Of a stretch of DNA of 64,000 bases, positions 45,549 to 57,644 are shown piece after piece. Under the pieces are notes generated by a model. It ran no database searches. It worked only from the letters and a program-made list of their open reading frames with translations, and was not told where the DNA came from. Each line of letters starts with the position of its first letter. The stretch's first letter is position 1. The stretch covers positions 186,001-250,000 of the forward strand of contig NW_026683338.1 of NCBI RefSeq assembly GCF_030247195.1, given 5' to 3'. The position numbers and the translations under genes were made by a program. The stretch comes from Topomyia yanbarensis (taxonomy: Eukaryota > Arthropoda > Insecta > Diptera > Culicidae).

Positions 45549-47273
45549 GAATAACTGGAGTTCGATAGAGAAAAACACAACTATCAAAGATGAAAAAACT
45601 TTCATAGACCTCATCGATTTCAATCTCTCCTCCAGTTACTTCGTATTTCGCGGAGCATATTACAGGCAGAAATCGGGAACAGCAATGGGTAATCCATTAT
45701 CCCCTGCCTTAGCAGATCTAGTAATGAAAACATTACTAGATGACGTGTTGAAGACGATCAATATACCTATCCCCTTTTTAAAGAAATATGTGGATGATTT
45801 GATCACCGCTCTCCCAGCTAATGAAATTGATCATGTGAAGAGTGCGCTGAATGCCTACAATCCACATATCCAATTTCCATGTGAGATTGAGAGCAACAAC
45901 CGTTTGCCTTATTTGGACATGGTTCTGATAAGAACGGACGAGTAGAGGATTCTCACCGACTGGTACAAAAAGCCGGTGGCATCTGGCCGAATTTTAAATT
46001 TTCTCTCTCTCCATCCGCTCAAGCAAAAGCTAAATACAGCCATGGGGTTCATTGCAAGAGTATTTCGACTATCAACGTACAAAACAGAAAACCAGAAAAA
46101 GCTAACGGTACGAGAATACTTGAGCAGTAACAATTATCCCAGCACCCTTGTAAATCAACTGATCAATCGATTTGTCAACCAAAATCCCAGCACAGTAAAT
46201 AACCGCCCTCCGGAGAGCGAACAAACGGTATATCGATTTCTCCACCACGTAGATGCTCTCACACCCGCCCTTGCCAGGATAGTTCAGAGGAATCACAAAA
46301 ATGTAAGGTTAGGTTTCAAATGTACAAAAACCAATGAAATTTTGTTTTCCAAACTGAAAGATCCCACTCCTCTTCTTTCAAAACGCAATGTAATCTACCG
46401 TATACCCTGCACAGGATGTGATAGTTCATACATAGGTTTAACTACCCAACAACTCAAACAGCGCCTGTCTGGCCACCGATCGCTCATAAAACTGTACAAT
46501 GAATTCAAATCGTCAAGCAGCGAACTAGAGACAAGCAATGAAGACGAGTTTAAAAAGACAGCGCTAATGGCTCATGTCATTGATAATCAGCACAGCTTTG
46601 ATCTATCAAAAACAACAATTTTAGACCATGACAACCGATTACAAGCTTTACAGATTTTGGCAATGTGCCACTTTTTAGTGATGGGTCAACAATTAATTTC
46701 AGAACCGACACTAATAATTTGAATGCAGCATACTCTGGGGTGCTACACTCTCTCTCTCATTAAGCATAAACTTCGCTCACTCTCTTCTGCCCGTTTCCCA
46801 TACGTCAAATTATTGCTGTTTCCACTTCCATCTGTTCCAGACCTCGATACTGTTTACAACACACACTTTTGCTTTTTTCATTCATTTTCGTTTCATTGCT
46901 CAGTCTGTTAGTGATGTGTGCGGGGACCGTCTGTGTAAGTTGCCACAATTCAAACAAATTTGCAGTTTAAATCAAATTTAAACTTAATTTTGACATTACA
47001 GTGTAGATCAGTGCGCTGTTTTTTCCGTCTAAATGTTCAAACCAACTTGACTAAGATAATATTGTTCGTGGTGTAAGTAATCTGTTTGTTTGCAAATTGA
47101 ATGTTGTATGTAATTTCTGTTCAAATTATTGTTCAAATTGTAGTTTTGCCCAGAAGATGAAGACATAGACCTTCGAAACGTTGGTGATAGACGCAATAAA
47201 ATATTATTGTAAGAAATCTGTGACCAAACGCCATCTCTTATTACTGAAAACAAAGTGGTCGTTCATCTTTCTA
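45549..47273 (+). pseudogene. Penelope-like element copy 3 (plus strand)
   Basis: Starts within the RT after motif A (WSSIEKNTTIKDEKTFI), keeps motif B (GNPLSPALADL), motif C YVDDLITAL, and a complete GIY-YIG domain with VIYRIPCTGCDSSYIGLT and the segment SFDLSKTTILDHDNRLQALQ that copy 1 lacks. A TAG at 45943-45945 replaces the Gln of the other copies, and a 1-nt-type change near 45975 disturbs the frame start of the second part. The 3' UTR ends with CCATCTCTTATTACTGAAAAC and 28 nt not present at the copy 1 end. Confidence 0.88.
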
Positions 47274-47286
47274 TTGGAAATTTATC

Positions 47287-48339
47287 GTTCTCTCTGTTGA
47301 CATTGTTCTTGGATCCCGGATGGGTATATTGGCCTGTGTGTTTGGAGGTCCCATGGCTTTGGTTTGTTCCTCTTGTTTTTTCACCCCCAAGTGTTTCACG
47401 TCGCTGAAAGCACGTTTCAGAGCGGAAATTTCATTCTTGAGTTCTTTATTCTCTGTTCTTGTTTTCGTAAGTTCCTCTTTTTTTTTGATTTCCTAGTCTA
47501 TACCAGCAGTATACGATCTTTTTGCCACCTGCTCTTTTAGTTTGTTGACCTCATCTCTTAATGTGCCAATCATTCGGTCTCTTTCATCCGAGCCCGGTAC
47601 AATGCTTCCCTTCAATGTCGCGGCGTATGATGGTCCACTCGTAGCTTGCTTGACTATAAGTTTGTTTTTAATTATGTCAGTTTCCATTTTCATTACTGGA
47701 CATATTCTATCCCTCGTAGAATGTTGGTCGCCACAGTTAACACAAGTACTTTGAGTTGTACAAGGATTTCCTTTTACAAATTCGTGTTCCTCGTGTTCGT
47801 TTGCATATCTCAGTCCCATGCCCGAATTTTCCGCATCGGTAACACTGCATTGGGCTTGGGTAGTAGCGCCTTACTTTAACCCTCACCAAGCCGATGAAAA
47901 TGTCTTCAGGAAGAAAAGACCTGGCGAAGGATAGTACCAGCAACGGCGTGTTGACCTGTCTTCCATCGATTTTCTTGGTAATTCTCCTCAGCTCGATTAC
48001 ATTTTGATTGTTTAGATTTTTCAGCCATGTTTCGGTGTCCATATCTATGGTATTATACCTTGCACCATGTTCAAGAAGGGGTGAGATATTGTCTCTACTG
48101 ATTGACCATCCGTCAGTTTCTTGACCTTTAGTAGGCTTTGACATACCGTTCTGGAGGAAGTTCTTAGAGCATATTGTGTCCCTCTCGCTTCCTTGGCTGC
48201 TGAAATAACCTTTGTTGGTTCGATGCCCAGCGCTTGTTTCAGTGTAAGGATTGGTCGGTAGAGTACCTCTGTTGCCTTCGGTGTCGGTTGCTGCTCGTAG
48301 CAAAAGGGTTTGCTGGTCAATAGTATCGCCTGTATTCAT
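47287..48339 (-). pseudogene. I/Outcast-type LINE ORF1 (gag-like), first part
   Basis: Begins MNTGDTIDQQTLLLRAATD at 48339. An RRM-like region (WLKNLNNQNVIELRRITKKI) is followed by the knuckle CYRCGKFGHGTEIC, then after a frame shift near 47800 by CVNCGDQHSTRDRIC. A stop (TAG) near 47493 interrupts a Lys/Glu-rich coiled-coil segment (LRDEVNKLKEQVAK ... ENKELKNEISALKR) that continues to the Penelope insertion at 47287. It resumes at 40709 (DNQHQPTSDERR) and runs, with one shift near 40630, to about 40149. Confidence 0.75.
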
Positions 48340-48715
48340 GTAGCTCGAAATCGCATGGCTGTGTGACGGCCCCTAGTCTGGGGGCCGAGGATCCGAATTC
48401 ATTCGTTAGCTTAGTTGATTTTTTATTGTTTTCTCGACGATCCAACTTGCTATCTGTAGGATGTACTCCCGCACTCTACTACGGTTGCTTGTAGGTACTC
48501 TTTATCACTTCCTATGCTGCATTGTACCCATTGTTGTATGCCAGTTTGCACTTCGCTTCGGGAATCGACGGCACTTTTGCGATGTATACTTTCACTGTCA
48601 CCAATGTTTTCTTGCACGGAACTTTGCTTTACGGATTGTATTCGAAACTTTTCTTGCGTACAATTTTCGTTACAACTGTACACACTAAAGCTCACTCACC
48701 CTGTCTGACTCACTG
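48340..48715 (-). other. Putative 5' UTR of the I/Outcast-type LINE
   Basis: Non-coding sequence upstream of the ORF1 start. On the minus strand it begins near TTTCAGTGAGTCAGACAGGG (about 48715). The exact 5' end is uncertain. Confidence 0.45.
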
Positions 48716-50350
48716 AAATTCTCTCCAGGAGGCGTATTGCCTTTCCCTGGTCGAGTTTCACTTTGTTTTGAGGGAATACTGTCTATATGGGAAATTTATT
48801 TGTTTATTTCCAAAAAACACACTACTCTCACTAGTAACCCGACGTATCGGCTTAACTACCAGTATTGCGATTATCGTCCTAAATGTCACTGTCTTCGCAA
48901 TAAACTCCTTTAAGTTATATAACACTGGGAAAACGGAGCTTAGCTTTTGTAGGACTGATTGCTCTGAGTGGTTAGAAGGAAACTGAAATCAATTATTTAA
49001 TCTTAGCTTGGGGTATTTGTGGAGCTAATCTCTAAGCTGTTAACATTCTGATTCAATTTGTTAACCACGAGTGCAAGAAAATTCATAAAATATTGCATTT
49101 TACGATCTATATTTAATTATCATTTATTTGGATCTACCCTCTAAAAAAATTACATCCGTTATTTACTTTCTTTGATGTTAGGTACGATAGATATATGGGA
49201 ATATTTCGTGGAAATATGTTATTGATTTATATTAATGAATTAAATGGTCCCATTTATTCTCATAGCGATAAGCAGAAAGAAAAGAATCAAAACAGTTCTT
49301 ATTGCAGTTCTGATTCAAATTCGCAAAAAACAACTTTGATCTGAATTGCGATTCGAATCGATTCAATTTATCCAAACGTGCTCTACTGTAACCCTTTGAT
49401 GTGCAATGGGAATCAAGCGTGTAGAGAGAAGGAAAGAACGAAGACATCGAAAATGCGGGTAGATATAGTTCGACAGTGCTTGTCTTTCCTACCTGATAAA
49501 ACTGGATTATTTATTGCCATCTTTATTGCGAGCAAAGAGAGCCATATTTGTCCAGAAGAAAGCCGAAGAGAGGATTAAAAAAACGAAATGTGCGCAAGAG
49601 ATCCATGACAAATTTTTGCATATTTTTATCTTCTTCCGGTAACATGATGCTGCCATTTGCATTGCTGCGTTCTGATCGGAAATACACGGCAATGTTAAAA
49701 ACCGTACAATGAAGTTAATTTAAAATTCACTGTTGATGGCATTTAATAGTCTGATTTGTTTTTAAAACAATTTGGAAATCCTCGATTTAGCTTAAGGGGT
49801 TACACTACTGTAGAGCACGAAAAAATAGGCTTGTTTTGAGAATTTTTTATGGTTCAATGAAAAAGTGAATCGGCATCTTGTTGAAAAGGATTTATAACAT
49901 AAGTATAGAATCAAACAAAATAATTTTTCGAGCAATTTCATCACAAGATGGCGACTCTGCAGTATTTTCACCTCAGGCGCGTTTTTTGGAAGGGGTCCAC
50001 GGCCGGAAATCTACCTCTCCCGTAGTTTTTGACCTAGCGCCAAAAACTAAAGTTTTTCTTTAATCTTATGTCAATAGCGACGTACTTAGGATTTTTTTTC
50101 GATATTTTGATTTAACGCAAAATGGCGCACTTTTGAGTGAAAAAACATTGAAAATGTCATAAAAATCTAAACAAAATCGTTAATTAATAAAAAGGTAAGC
50201 AATAAAAAAAATTAAATCTTGCGTACGTCACTGGAGAAATCAATTTTGAAAAAACTGTGAAGAAGCGATCAAAAATTATTTGTTCGAGTTACATTTCCGA
50301 CCAGCTTAAAAAGCGGTTTTGAGAAAAACGCGGTTAAAGCTTTTAGTACA
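48716..50350. other. AT-rich non-coding sequence
   Basis: Short open frames only. At about 49793 CTTAAGGGGTTACAC resembles a transposon terminus, with a loose inverted partner near 53250 (TACCCCCTTAAG), but the pair crosses other boundaries and is not convincing. Confidence 0.4.
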
Positions 50351-50550
50351 CATGGGATATAGGGTAATTTCGGGAGAGATGCCGCGTCGGGTGAAATACC
50401 GCACTCTCTATATTGCGCATATAGGGCCACTTTTATACGATAATATGATATTGTGAGCATGCCTTTCGATGAATTAGAACACTTGAGATGTATAATAATA
50501 ATCCTTATTGTTAACTCACGAAAATTTTATTAATAATTATGTGCGTCGAG

Positions 50551-51962
50551 TAGAGCTTCCATCCTGGGAATTTATTTCCCGGGAATCCCGGGATTTTTGT
50601 ATTTCCCGGGATTCTCGATTCCCGGGAAATTGTGTTTTCTCATTCCCGGGATTCGGGAATCCCCGGAAAAAAGATTTTTAATTTATTCCAAAAGACTTAG
50701 GTTCTGCGAATGAAATTCTGTAGGCAATATCTTTACCGCCAATCATTTGGAGTGAGTAGTGAATGCAGATTGTGCTTTTTCAACTGATTTGCAGACCAAT
50801 GGACTATATATCTTTAGGTTCACTGATATGTTTTCGTGATTTTTTTTAGGTATATAGTCCAAGTCATACTCAAAATTGATTTTTTCATTCAAAAATGGAT
50901 TAATTTGCCGGCCGTTGTACCGAAGCATTTCCTTACAGTAGCGTCAGTGATGCGTACGATATCTCTGCAACCGATGAGCCGATTGATCCGATTTTTTAAC
51001 AGTTCTTGTTATAGTTTTTTTTAATAGTTAGATCTTGAATGAAAGGGCTTGCAAACAAATTAGTAATGGAAATTGCATTACTTTCTTAAAAAATCGATGC
51101 GTGTTTGTTTCTACTACTTATAGCAAACGCTATTTAAAATAAGGAATGTTTCTAGAATGTCTGCATAAATATTTGGTCGGTTCATCGAATGAATATTTCG
51201 TCTTATTTGTTATACCGTAACTGTAATATGTGTTAATTTTTGGATGTATGAAAAGAAATACATAACGTTGTATCTGTCCAATATCATGCGCATCTAAACT
51301 CTTTGAATGTCGCTTTCAAGGATGCAGGCAGGATTTTTGAAGGGATAAGATCAAGCAATCCAGATACTTGCCCGTAACAGGAAATCGATGGTAGGCTTCA
51401 TCCATCGCTGCACAGTTCGTCCATTATCTGCTTGATTTTGATTCACACTTAATTCGAAATGATGCTGATCCTACTGTGACGGAAATGGATTCAAAATAGA
51501 AACATTCCTCTTTTGATCAGAAGTAACTGCACACTACCCTAAAGCAGCTCAATCTTTTCATTCAAAATTACCAAAGAAGGTGTTTTGCATTAAATTGATC
51601 ACATTCCATCGTATCAGAACAACGAATTCCAATATTGGACAGTAACTCCCAATCGTAATCGTATGTACCAAAATTTAGGTTATACATATAGCCAAGAAAA
51701 AGTTGATGTTGCGTAAACTTATTGACGAGTTATAAAATGATTGAATGATGTGTAGGCCACCAAATCGCCATCTTCTGACAACTGCTTTAGGACAGATATA
51801 CATGCAATCAAACGGGTTTGAAAACTTTTCAATTTATTCTTTTATTTTCAAGAATATCATTCACCTTTTTATTTTTCTTCTGTATTCCCGGTATCCCGGG
51901 AAATTTATTATTTATTTCCCGAATCCCAGGACGCTGAAAACCGTCGGGAAATGGAAGCTTAA
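50551..51962. mobile_element. 1.4-kb hAT-type non-autonomous element, 8-bp duplication
   Basis: Flanked by identical GCGTCGAG (50543-50550, 51963-51970). Ends TAGAGCTTCCAT on the left and TTAAGCTTCCAT as the inverted right end, 10 of 12 matching and close to the hAT YARNG rule. Palindromic TTTCCCGGGAAT blocks repeat near both ends (50568-50665, 51887-51925). The middle is AT-rich with no transposase. Confidence 0.75.
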
Positions 51963-52189
51963 GCGTCGAGTTGCATCACGGAGTACCGAAAAGTTTTCAG
52001 CACGACATTAAAAGTCCTTTTTTTTGTTTTGTTCCATTTTTTTGGTAATAAATTGTTAATCTATGTTGTCAATTTCGGCAGATAATCCAAAAAAAACTGC
52101 AAAAAACGCCATTTTTATACATTCAAACATAAATATCTTGGAAACTAAACATCAGAATCAAAAACAAATTAATAGCGTTCATACTGTTT

Positions 52190-52288
52190 TTTAGTTCTTT
52201 CATTTAAAATTGGTTTGGATAAGATCGGTTCAGCCATTGCTGAGAAACACGAATGAGAATTTGTCCGTTACATACACACACACACATA

Positions 52289-52328
<40 letters not shown>

Positions 52329-52440
52329 TTGTCCCAAATCGTCGAGCTGAGTCGATTGGTATATAAGACTTGGCCCTCCGGGCCTCGGAAAAAATCTTGA
52401 AAGTTTGAGCGAATTCTATACATTTCTTTTATAAGAAATG
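52190..52440. repeat. Mosquito-type dispersed repeat, second copy (inverted)
   Basis: In inverted orientation relative to 20790-21680: GAGCTGAGTCGATTGGTATA and GGCCCTCCGGGCCTCGG followed by TTCTTTTATAAGAAATG. Preceded by a (CA)n tract where the other copies have GTCTGTGTGTATG, so the microsatellite grew from that segment. Confidence 0.55.
52274..52325. repeat. (CA)n microsatellite
   Basis: About 25 CA units with two interruptions, inside the dispersed repeat. Confidence 0.95.
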
Positions 52441-52890
52441 TAAAACGAAAATTTCAACGAATTGATGATTTTTCAAAATGAATCTTTCATGAACAAATCT
52501 AAGTTATACAAATTCATTGTTGGGGAAAACAGCCAAAAACTGCTTTTCAGGAAATCCTACCAACGCATAGATATATATCGTTCGTACAAACATGTAGATG
52601 AATAGTACCCTTAATTGAGTTACTCCAACTTAACCATTACACAATGTTGCGAAAGAATTTTGTTGTTGAACAAAAAACCTGTTTGAATCCACCTAGCGGT
52701 GCAATTGTGCCTTTCTCAATCGTGAACACGAGAATTTTTTAGTTGCTTATATTTATAAAAAGCTTTCAAATGTATACATTACAATTTTCTTATACATGAC
52801 TTTGCAACTATATACACTGAAACCTCCATTTACGAACCTCTTTTTTACGTAATATTCGATTTACGTAACCTTTTTTACGAACTAAATTCG

Positions 52891-53036
52891 AAAACCCCTC
52901 GTCGTGCGAAAACTGTTTATATCAATCATTTAATTTTGGACCACGATTGGCGTCACTGCACAGTTGTGCTGTGACGCCAATCGTGGTCCAAAATTAAATT
53001 ATTGATATAAACAGTTTTCGCACGACGAAGGGTTTC
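52891..53036. repeat. Long hairpin: 66-bp arms, 14-nt loop
   Basis: Left arm 52891-52956 and right arm 52971-53036 are reverse complements with 3 mismatches in 66; the core is TTTTGGACCACGATTGGCGT. The loop is 52957-52970. No coding frame. It could be a foldback element, a very short MITE or a source of double-stranded RNA. Confidence 0.9.
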
Positions 53037-53445
53037 ATAAGCCGAAACCAGAAACTTAGGCAGAACCTGACAGCTATGCGTTTAGCAAGAGCTAACCGAC
53101 AAGAGAACACCAAAATTTCGATTTCTTGAGAAAGGTCCAATAAGGACCGAAACATCGGAAGAAGAGAACATACAGGAGTTCTTTATTAAACAACAGACTG
53201 AAACGCCGATTCCTAATCTATTGAGAAAGGCAAAAAATGTTTCTAGAAATGGTAGTACCCCCTTAAGAAAAGTTAAGGTGCAAGCCGATTTATAGGTGTA
53301 ATCAAACTTCATGAAACTCAGCTGAAGACACCTAATAACAAAAACATCAACGGGATAAAAAAATACTTTTGTTCGCCATTTTTCAGTTTGTGGCCACGGT
53401 GCAGCGTCTCACCCGTACATGCGGCATCTCTCCCGCGATGACCTT

Positions 53446-53575
53446 TTTTGCCTTTCTCCTATAGAAAGGTTATGCAATCACTCTGAACATCGGCAACTTA
53501 ATCCCGGACCGGAGGGCCGTCTGTCATATACCATTCGACTCAGTACGTCGAATTCGGCAAATGTCTGTGTGTGTT
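53446..53575. repeat. Mosquito-type dispersed repeat, third copy (partial)
   Basis: GCCTTTCTCCTATAGAAAGG, then CATATACCATTCGACTCAGT and GTCGAATTCGGCAAATGTCT, in the same orientation as 20790-21680, then truncated. Confidence 0.6.
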
Positions 53576-53771
53576 TCCTTTTTTAGAGAGCAGTAAAAAA
53601 CTTTTCAGGAGAACCCTAGACCTGAGGGAAAATGTACAAAACACCAATGTCTCAGGGAACGGGTTTGGGCTGCCATCACCCGACCCGCTAAAAAACCACT
53701 GCATTTGCCCAGAGCCTGATTCCTCCCCGGCACTACCTTACGGCATTACTTCGGGGAGGGGTTTTTATGTG

Positions 53772-53912
53772 CATAGCAAAGGTGTGCACCAGTAGACGTA
53801 GGTTACTGGCAGGCGTTGCCGTATCTATCCTCAGGTACGGCGGCCCGTCATGGTCAAGAGCACTGAGGGTAACCAGTTACCTACAGAAACTGGAGAGCAC
53901 CTACCGCGTGAT
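53772..53912 (+). pseudogene. R1-clade LINE fragment, RT thumb
   Basis: Reads RRRLLAGVAVSILRYGGPSW then SRALRVTSYLQKLESTYRVM. It matches the R1 LINE at about 24660-24790 (minus) almost base for base. Here the codon after SWS is AGA where the larger copy has TGA. The fragment ends at the putative LTR of the gypsy element. Sequence to its left (53590-53771) contains CCTCCCCGGCACTACC...GGCATTACTTCGGGG, similar to the R1 3' region near 23290. Confidence 0.8.
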
Positions 53913-54484
53913 GTTGTGAGTACTCTCTAAGAGGGCTGCACGAACCGCGAACTCAGGGTCGTTCCGTAGGGTGGGGGATATTTAGGGTTTCTTTACACGG
54001 CTTCGAGATTCCAAATATAACAAAGCGTAAACGTGGATTACCTTTAATTTGTGGTTTATTCCTGGCCTATCAACTATCGATCTATTATTAGGGTCGCTTC
54101 CTTCACGTGCACGTGGTTGGTGGCTGGTGGTGAATGGGGATGGCTCGAGGTCGTTCAGCTGTTCGGCGTTTATGTGACGGTTTCTTGATGCTCCGGTTGT
54201 TCAGGGGCTCAGTGAGTTTGACGGGCCTGAGTGGGAAGCTGACACTTGGAGAAACCTGACAGTTGGGTCAATAAATCCTTAGTAATTAACCCTTGCCAGG
54301 TGGTCAGTGAAGGGTTTTCCACACTGAGAGGTTCCCGTGTTGGCGGCGTTCACACCGATGGCGCTTGACGGGACCTGGAACCGGGTGAGGTCGGTACGAA
54401 ACCAGGTGGCCACTTTTCCGGTGTCTTCTCACCCCGTCTGATGACTTTACCTTCCGATCCTTTGTGATTAGCTGTCGTTACAGT
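53913..54484 (-). mobile_element. Putative gypsy 3' LTR
   Basis: The minus-strand end is CTCACAACA at 53913. A possible start is TGTAACGACAGCTAATC at 54484; another TGTAACGACAG at about 54718 is an alternative. AATAAA lies at 54055-54060 in the R/U5 part. Without the 5' LTR the start cannot be confirmed. Confidence 0.45.
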
Positions 54485-55906
54485 CGCCTGCAATCAGCGA
54501 TCGTGTAAGCTTTTCTTGGGCTGATTTACTAGGAATCTTAATTTTGCACTTTTAGCACGTCTGCACTACTTCGGTCGTCAGACCCTTCTGAACTCCTCTG
54601 TCCTTCCCTGGCACCTTCTTCCCCCTTTCCTGTCACTCCCCATCCACCCAAAGCTGCGATCCTCCCCATCCGGCATCTTCTGCAAATCACTCCCACTAGC
54701 CACACTGTCGTTACAAAACGTTTCATCCTTTCCTATCCCTTAGCATTCTTATCATATTTATATTTTCAATTTCACCGTTACATTTCAATATTTTATAACT
54801 TCAATTTCAATTCGATTTAATCTAACAATCTTCACAACACCTACAACTCTAGTGACCGATAATCTCGCAATTCATGCAAAATTCGCCACTTCTCGTATCA
54901 ACAAACCATCTATACCTGGCCTTTGAAACCGTTCGGTCACAGTCCCCCACACTCCGGGGAAAAAAGAAATGCGATATCCATGAGAGCATTTCTTTTTCGC
55001 CATTATAACGACTCAACATACTACTATTCGAACCGATCCAACAAAAATTATTTGATTGAGGACACTTCAAGTATATCTCCATTTTCATATCTTCTTAATG
55101 TTCCCACTGAACCGATTACACTTCCAAATATAAAGAGCTTCAACGCTCGCACATTCCCCGTTCAATCAACCAACGTGAACAAATTCCGCATTATCCTCGG
55201 TAAAAAAAGTTACGTCTATCTCCATCTCCCGTAATCTGCATCGTAAGTATGCCTAACTTTATAAATTATATTGCGAAACTAACTAAATGCAAGTCTACGT
55301 CACATTTGACTGCCATGTTCCCCCACATGTACCAACCATGTAGAGCTAAGATTCTATTTCGCCGTTTTGATAATGAACCCCATTATCTCTAATATCTATC
55401 TTGACGGGACCAGACCAACTCCCGACGAATTATCAGATCCCCGCCGGTATCAACGTATTTGCTATTCTCAAATGAAGAAATTTCTAAAAATTGGTCAAAT
55501 TCCCCATTTGTGCCGATTTTCTATTATTTCTTTACCGGTCAATTTGAACCTGAAATAAACTGAGGCAACGCTTTTGCCTTCTTTATCGACTTTTCGTTAG
55601 TTAGGTCGTTTGTTACTACCAACTGATACTTATCGAACCATCAAATGTGATTTTCAGCGTGATTACAAGTAATCGTTTGAGGATGGTTCATAGTCACCCC
55701 CATTGTCCATGGTGCGGTTCTATTATTAAGTTTTAATCGTCCAGATCGTATGAGCCCTCGTTCATCATGGTAGGTGATGTACGACGTTCACCTCCAATAC
55801 CAGTCCCTGGGTGAATCACTATCTATTGCTCAGGTAAGTCGCGTATTGTTATAACAGCCACCATCTTTATTCTATAATTAATTTATTCTCATCTACTTTT
55901 CAGGAT
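54485..55906 (-). other. Non-coding 3' region of the gypsy element
   Basis: Short open frames on both strands (about 79 and 103 codons) show no envelope signature, signal peptide plus transmembrane pattern or other motif I recognise. Probably a 3' UTR. Confidence 0.4.
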
Positions 55907-57644
55907 TTAACCTGGTTTCAATAATTGCCCCGGCCATATCCCAAGATTTTTGCCATCAACGTCCACTAATTCATATGATGAACTGCCGTGCCTCGCAAGT
56001 ATAACGCATGGTAGATACTGCGGCCCATATTTACTATTATATTGTTCACTGGCACTGGATTGTTTAGGGTTTCTCCTATAGACCAAGTCTCCCACGTGGT
56101 GTGGTTTAGCAAAGTTTCTTCGTCGCAGATCATACTTCATTTTAGTATTCTCATGTGCCTTTCTTAATTTTTTTTCTCACGATTTCACGTATCTCCCCAG
56201 AAATTGTGCCCATTCTCGAAATACTATTTTCAATTGACTCTTCAACTTCCTCTCTCCGGTGATCATAGCCGCGACTGGCAGTTTCCTGACCAAAAATTAC
56301 GTAGTGTGGTGTGAACCCAGTTGAGGCATGCACCGTGTTGTTGAAAACGAATTCAATGTCTGAAATTTTAGTGTCCCACTTCGTTTGATCTTGGCGCACG
56401 TACGATCTTATCGCGGCATTAATTGAACGATTTACTCGCTCCACAGGATTAGCCTGGGAGTGATACTTGGAAGTGAACCAATGCTTCACCCCGAAGTTTT
56501 CTAGCGTTGTCGAAAAATCTTTGCTGGTAAATGTTGAAGCGTTATCCGTGATGATTTTTTCCGGTACCGAATTACGGTGGAACCAACCATCTCGGAGAAC
56601 GTCCACCAATGACTTCGCGCAAATTTTTCGAACGGGATATAATTGGATCCATTTCGAAAACACATCCAGTATGACCAGTAGGTAAATATTACCTTTCCGA
56701 CTTCGAGGTAGGGGGCCCACGTAGTCGATGGCAATGGTTTGCCAGGGATGCTGAGCGGAACGTTGTTCACCCATTAAGGGAACCACGGCGACCGTAGGTG
56801 CTTTATTCTCTTTGCAGAGTGTGCACTGTTTCACGTGATTGCGAATGGAAGTGACCATTCCAGGCCAGTAATAATTGAGTTTTACCTTTGCCAACATTTT
56901 GTCGATTCCTATGTGCATCGAGTTTTCATGGCATTCCACTAAAATTTGAGTTCGACTCTCTTCCGGAGGTACCAATTTCCAGTCAAAACGTGAGTCAAAA
57001 GGGAAATCATGGGATCGCACCATCTTGTAAAGTTGTCCGTCCGTCACCCTAAAGTCCATGAACTTCTCGGGGTTATCTAGTACTCTCTTTCGCATAGAGG
57101 TGTACCACGGTGAAGTCGTCAAGGCTGACACCATGGAAACACTTCTGGAGAGGGCATCCGGTACGATATTGGTTTTACCTTTACGATGGACTATTGTCAG
57201 GTCGTATTGTTGGAGTGTCAAACTCCATCTGCTCAGTCTCGACGCAGTTCGCCACTTGGAGCGTAGAATAAACGTCAAGGCGGATGCGTCAGTAACTAGG
57301 GTGAAGTGGGTTCCTTCTAAATACCCTCTAAAATTCTCGATAGCTAATAGGGCAGCTAATGTCTCCTTTTCGGTGGCCGCATAGTTTCGTTGTGCACCGT
57401 TAAGTTTTTTGGAAAAGTAGGAAATTACTTTTTCCTCTCCCTCTTGAATTTGAGTTAGAACTGCTGCTACTGCCACATCACTGGCGTCCGTGCTAACAAT
57501 AAACTCTTGCGTAAAGTCTGGACTGGCGAGTAGCGGTGCAGAAACTAACCACCTTTTGATTTCTCCAAACGCGAGTTCTCCTTTCTTATTCCAGGTCACC
57601 GTCTTCCCTTGTGTTTGTAGCATGTCCGTCAATGGACATACCAC
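55907..57644 (-). pseudogene. Gypsy pol: RNase H and integrase
   Basis: RNase H: FIVSTDASDVAVAAVL, ATEKETLAALLAIENF, LVTDASALTFI and HRKGKTNIVPDALSR. Integrase: HHCC with HIGIDKMLAKVKLNYYWPGM and CTLCKENK, then IAIDYVGPLPRS (Asp), EKIITDNASTF (Asp) and ANPVERVNRSINA (Glu): the full DDE triad. It ends at 56151 in an A-run frameshift; the C-terminal domain continues at 55907-56140 (KPHHVGDLVYRRN, LGIWPGQLLKPG). The 5' border is the frameshift from the RT frame near 57645. Confidence 0.9.

Larger units (their letters stand above)
50355..53445. repeat. Inverted ~45-bp motif pair (CGGGAGAGATGCCGC)
   Basis: CGGGAGAGATGCCGC plus related flanks (GGGTGA, GCAC) occurs at about 50370-50405 and inverted at about 53395-53440, roughly 75% alike over 45 bp. 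It could be the ends of an old 3.1-kb DNA element that contains the hAT-type MITE and the hairpin. No TSD was found. Confidence 0.3.

Noticed and set aside
49793..53270. TTAA-flanked pair CTTAAGGGG ... CCCCTTAAG as a piggyBac-type element
   Set aside because: Only about 10-12 bp match, ends do not start as piggyBac ends do, and the interval crosses the boundary of another candidate pair.
53082..53312. 76-codon minus-strand open frame with hydrophobic residues
   Set aside because: No homology recognised, lies in repeat-derived AT-rich DNA, and starts in a simple antisense context.
54849..55234. Envelope-like gene downstream of the gypsy integrase
   Set aside because: The open frames are short, on both strands, and show no signal peptide, cleavage site or fusion-protein pattern.
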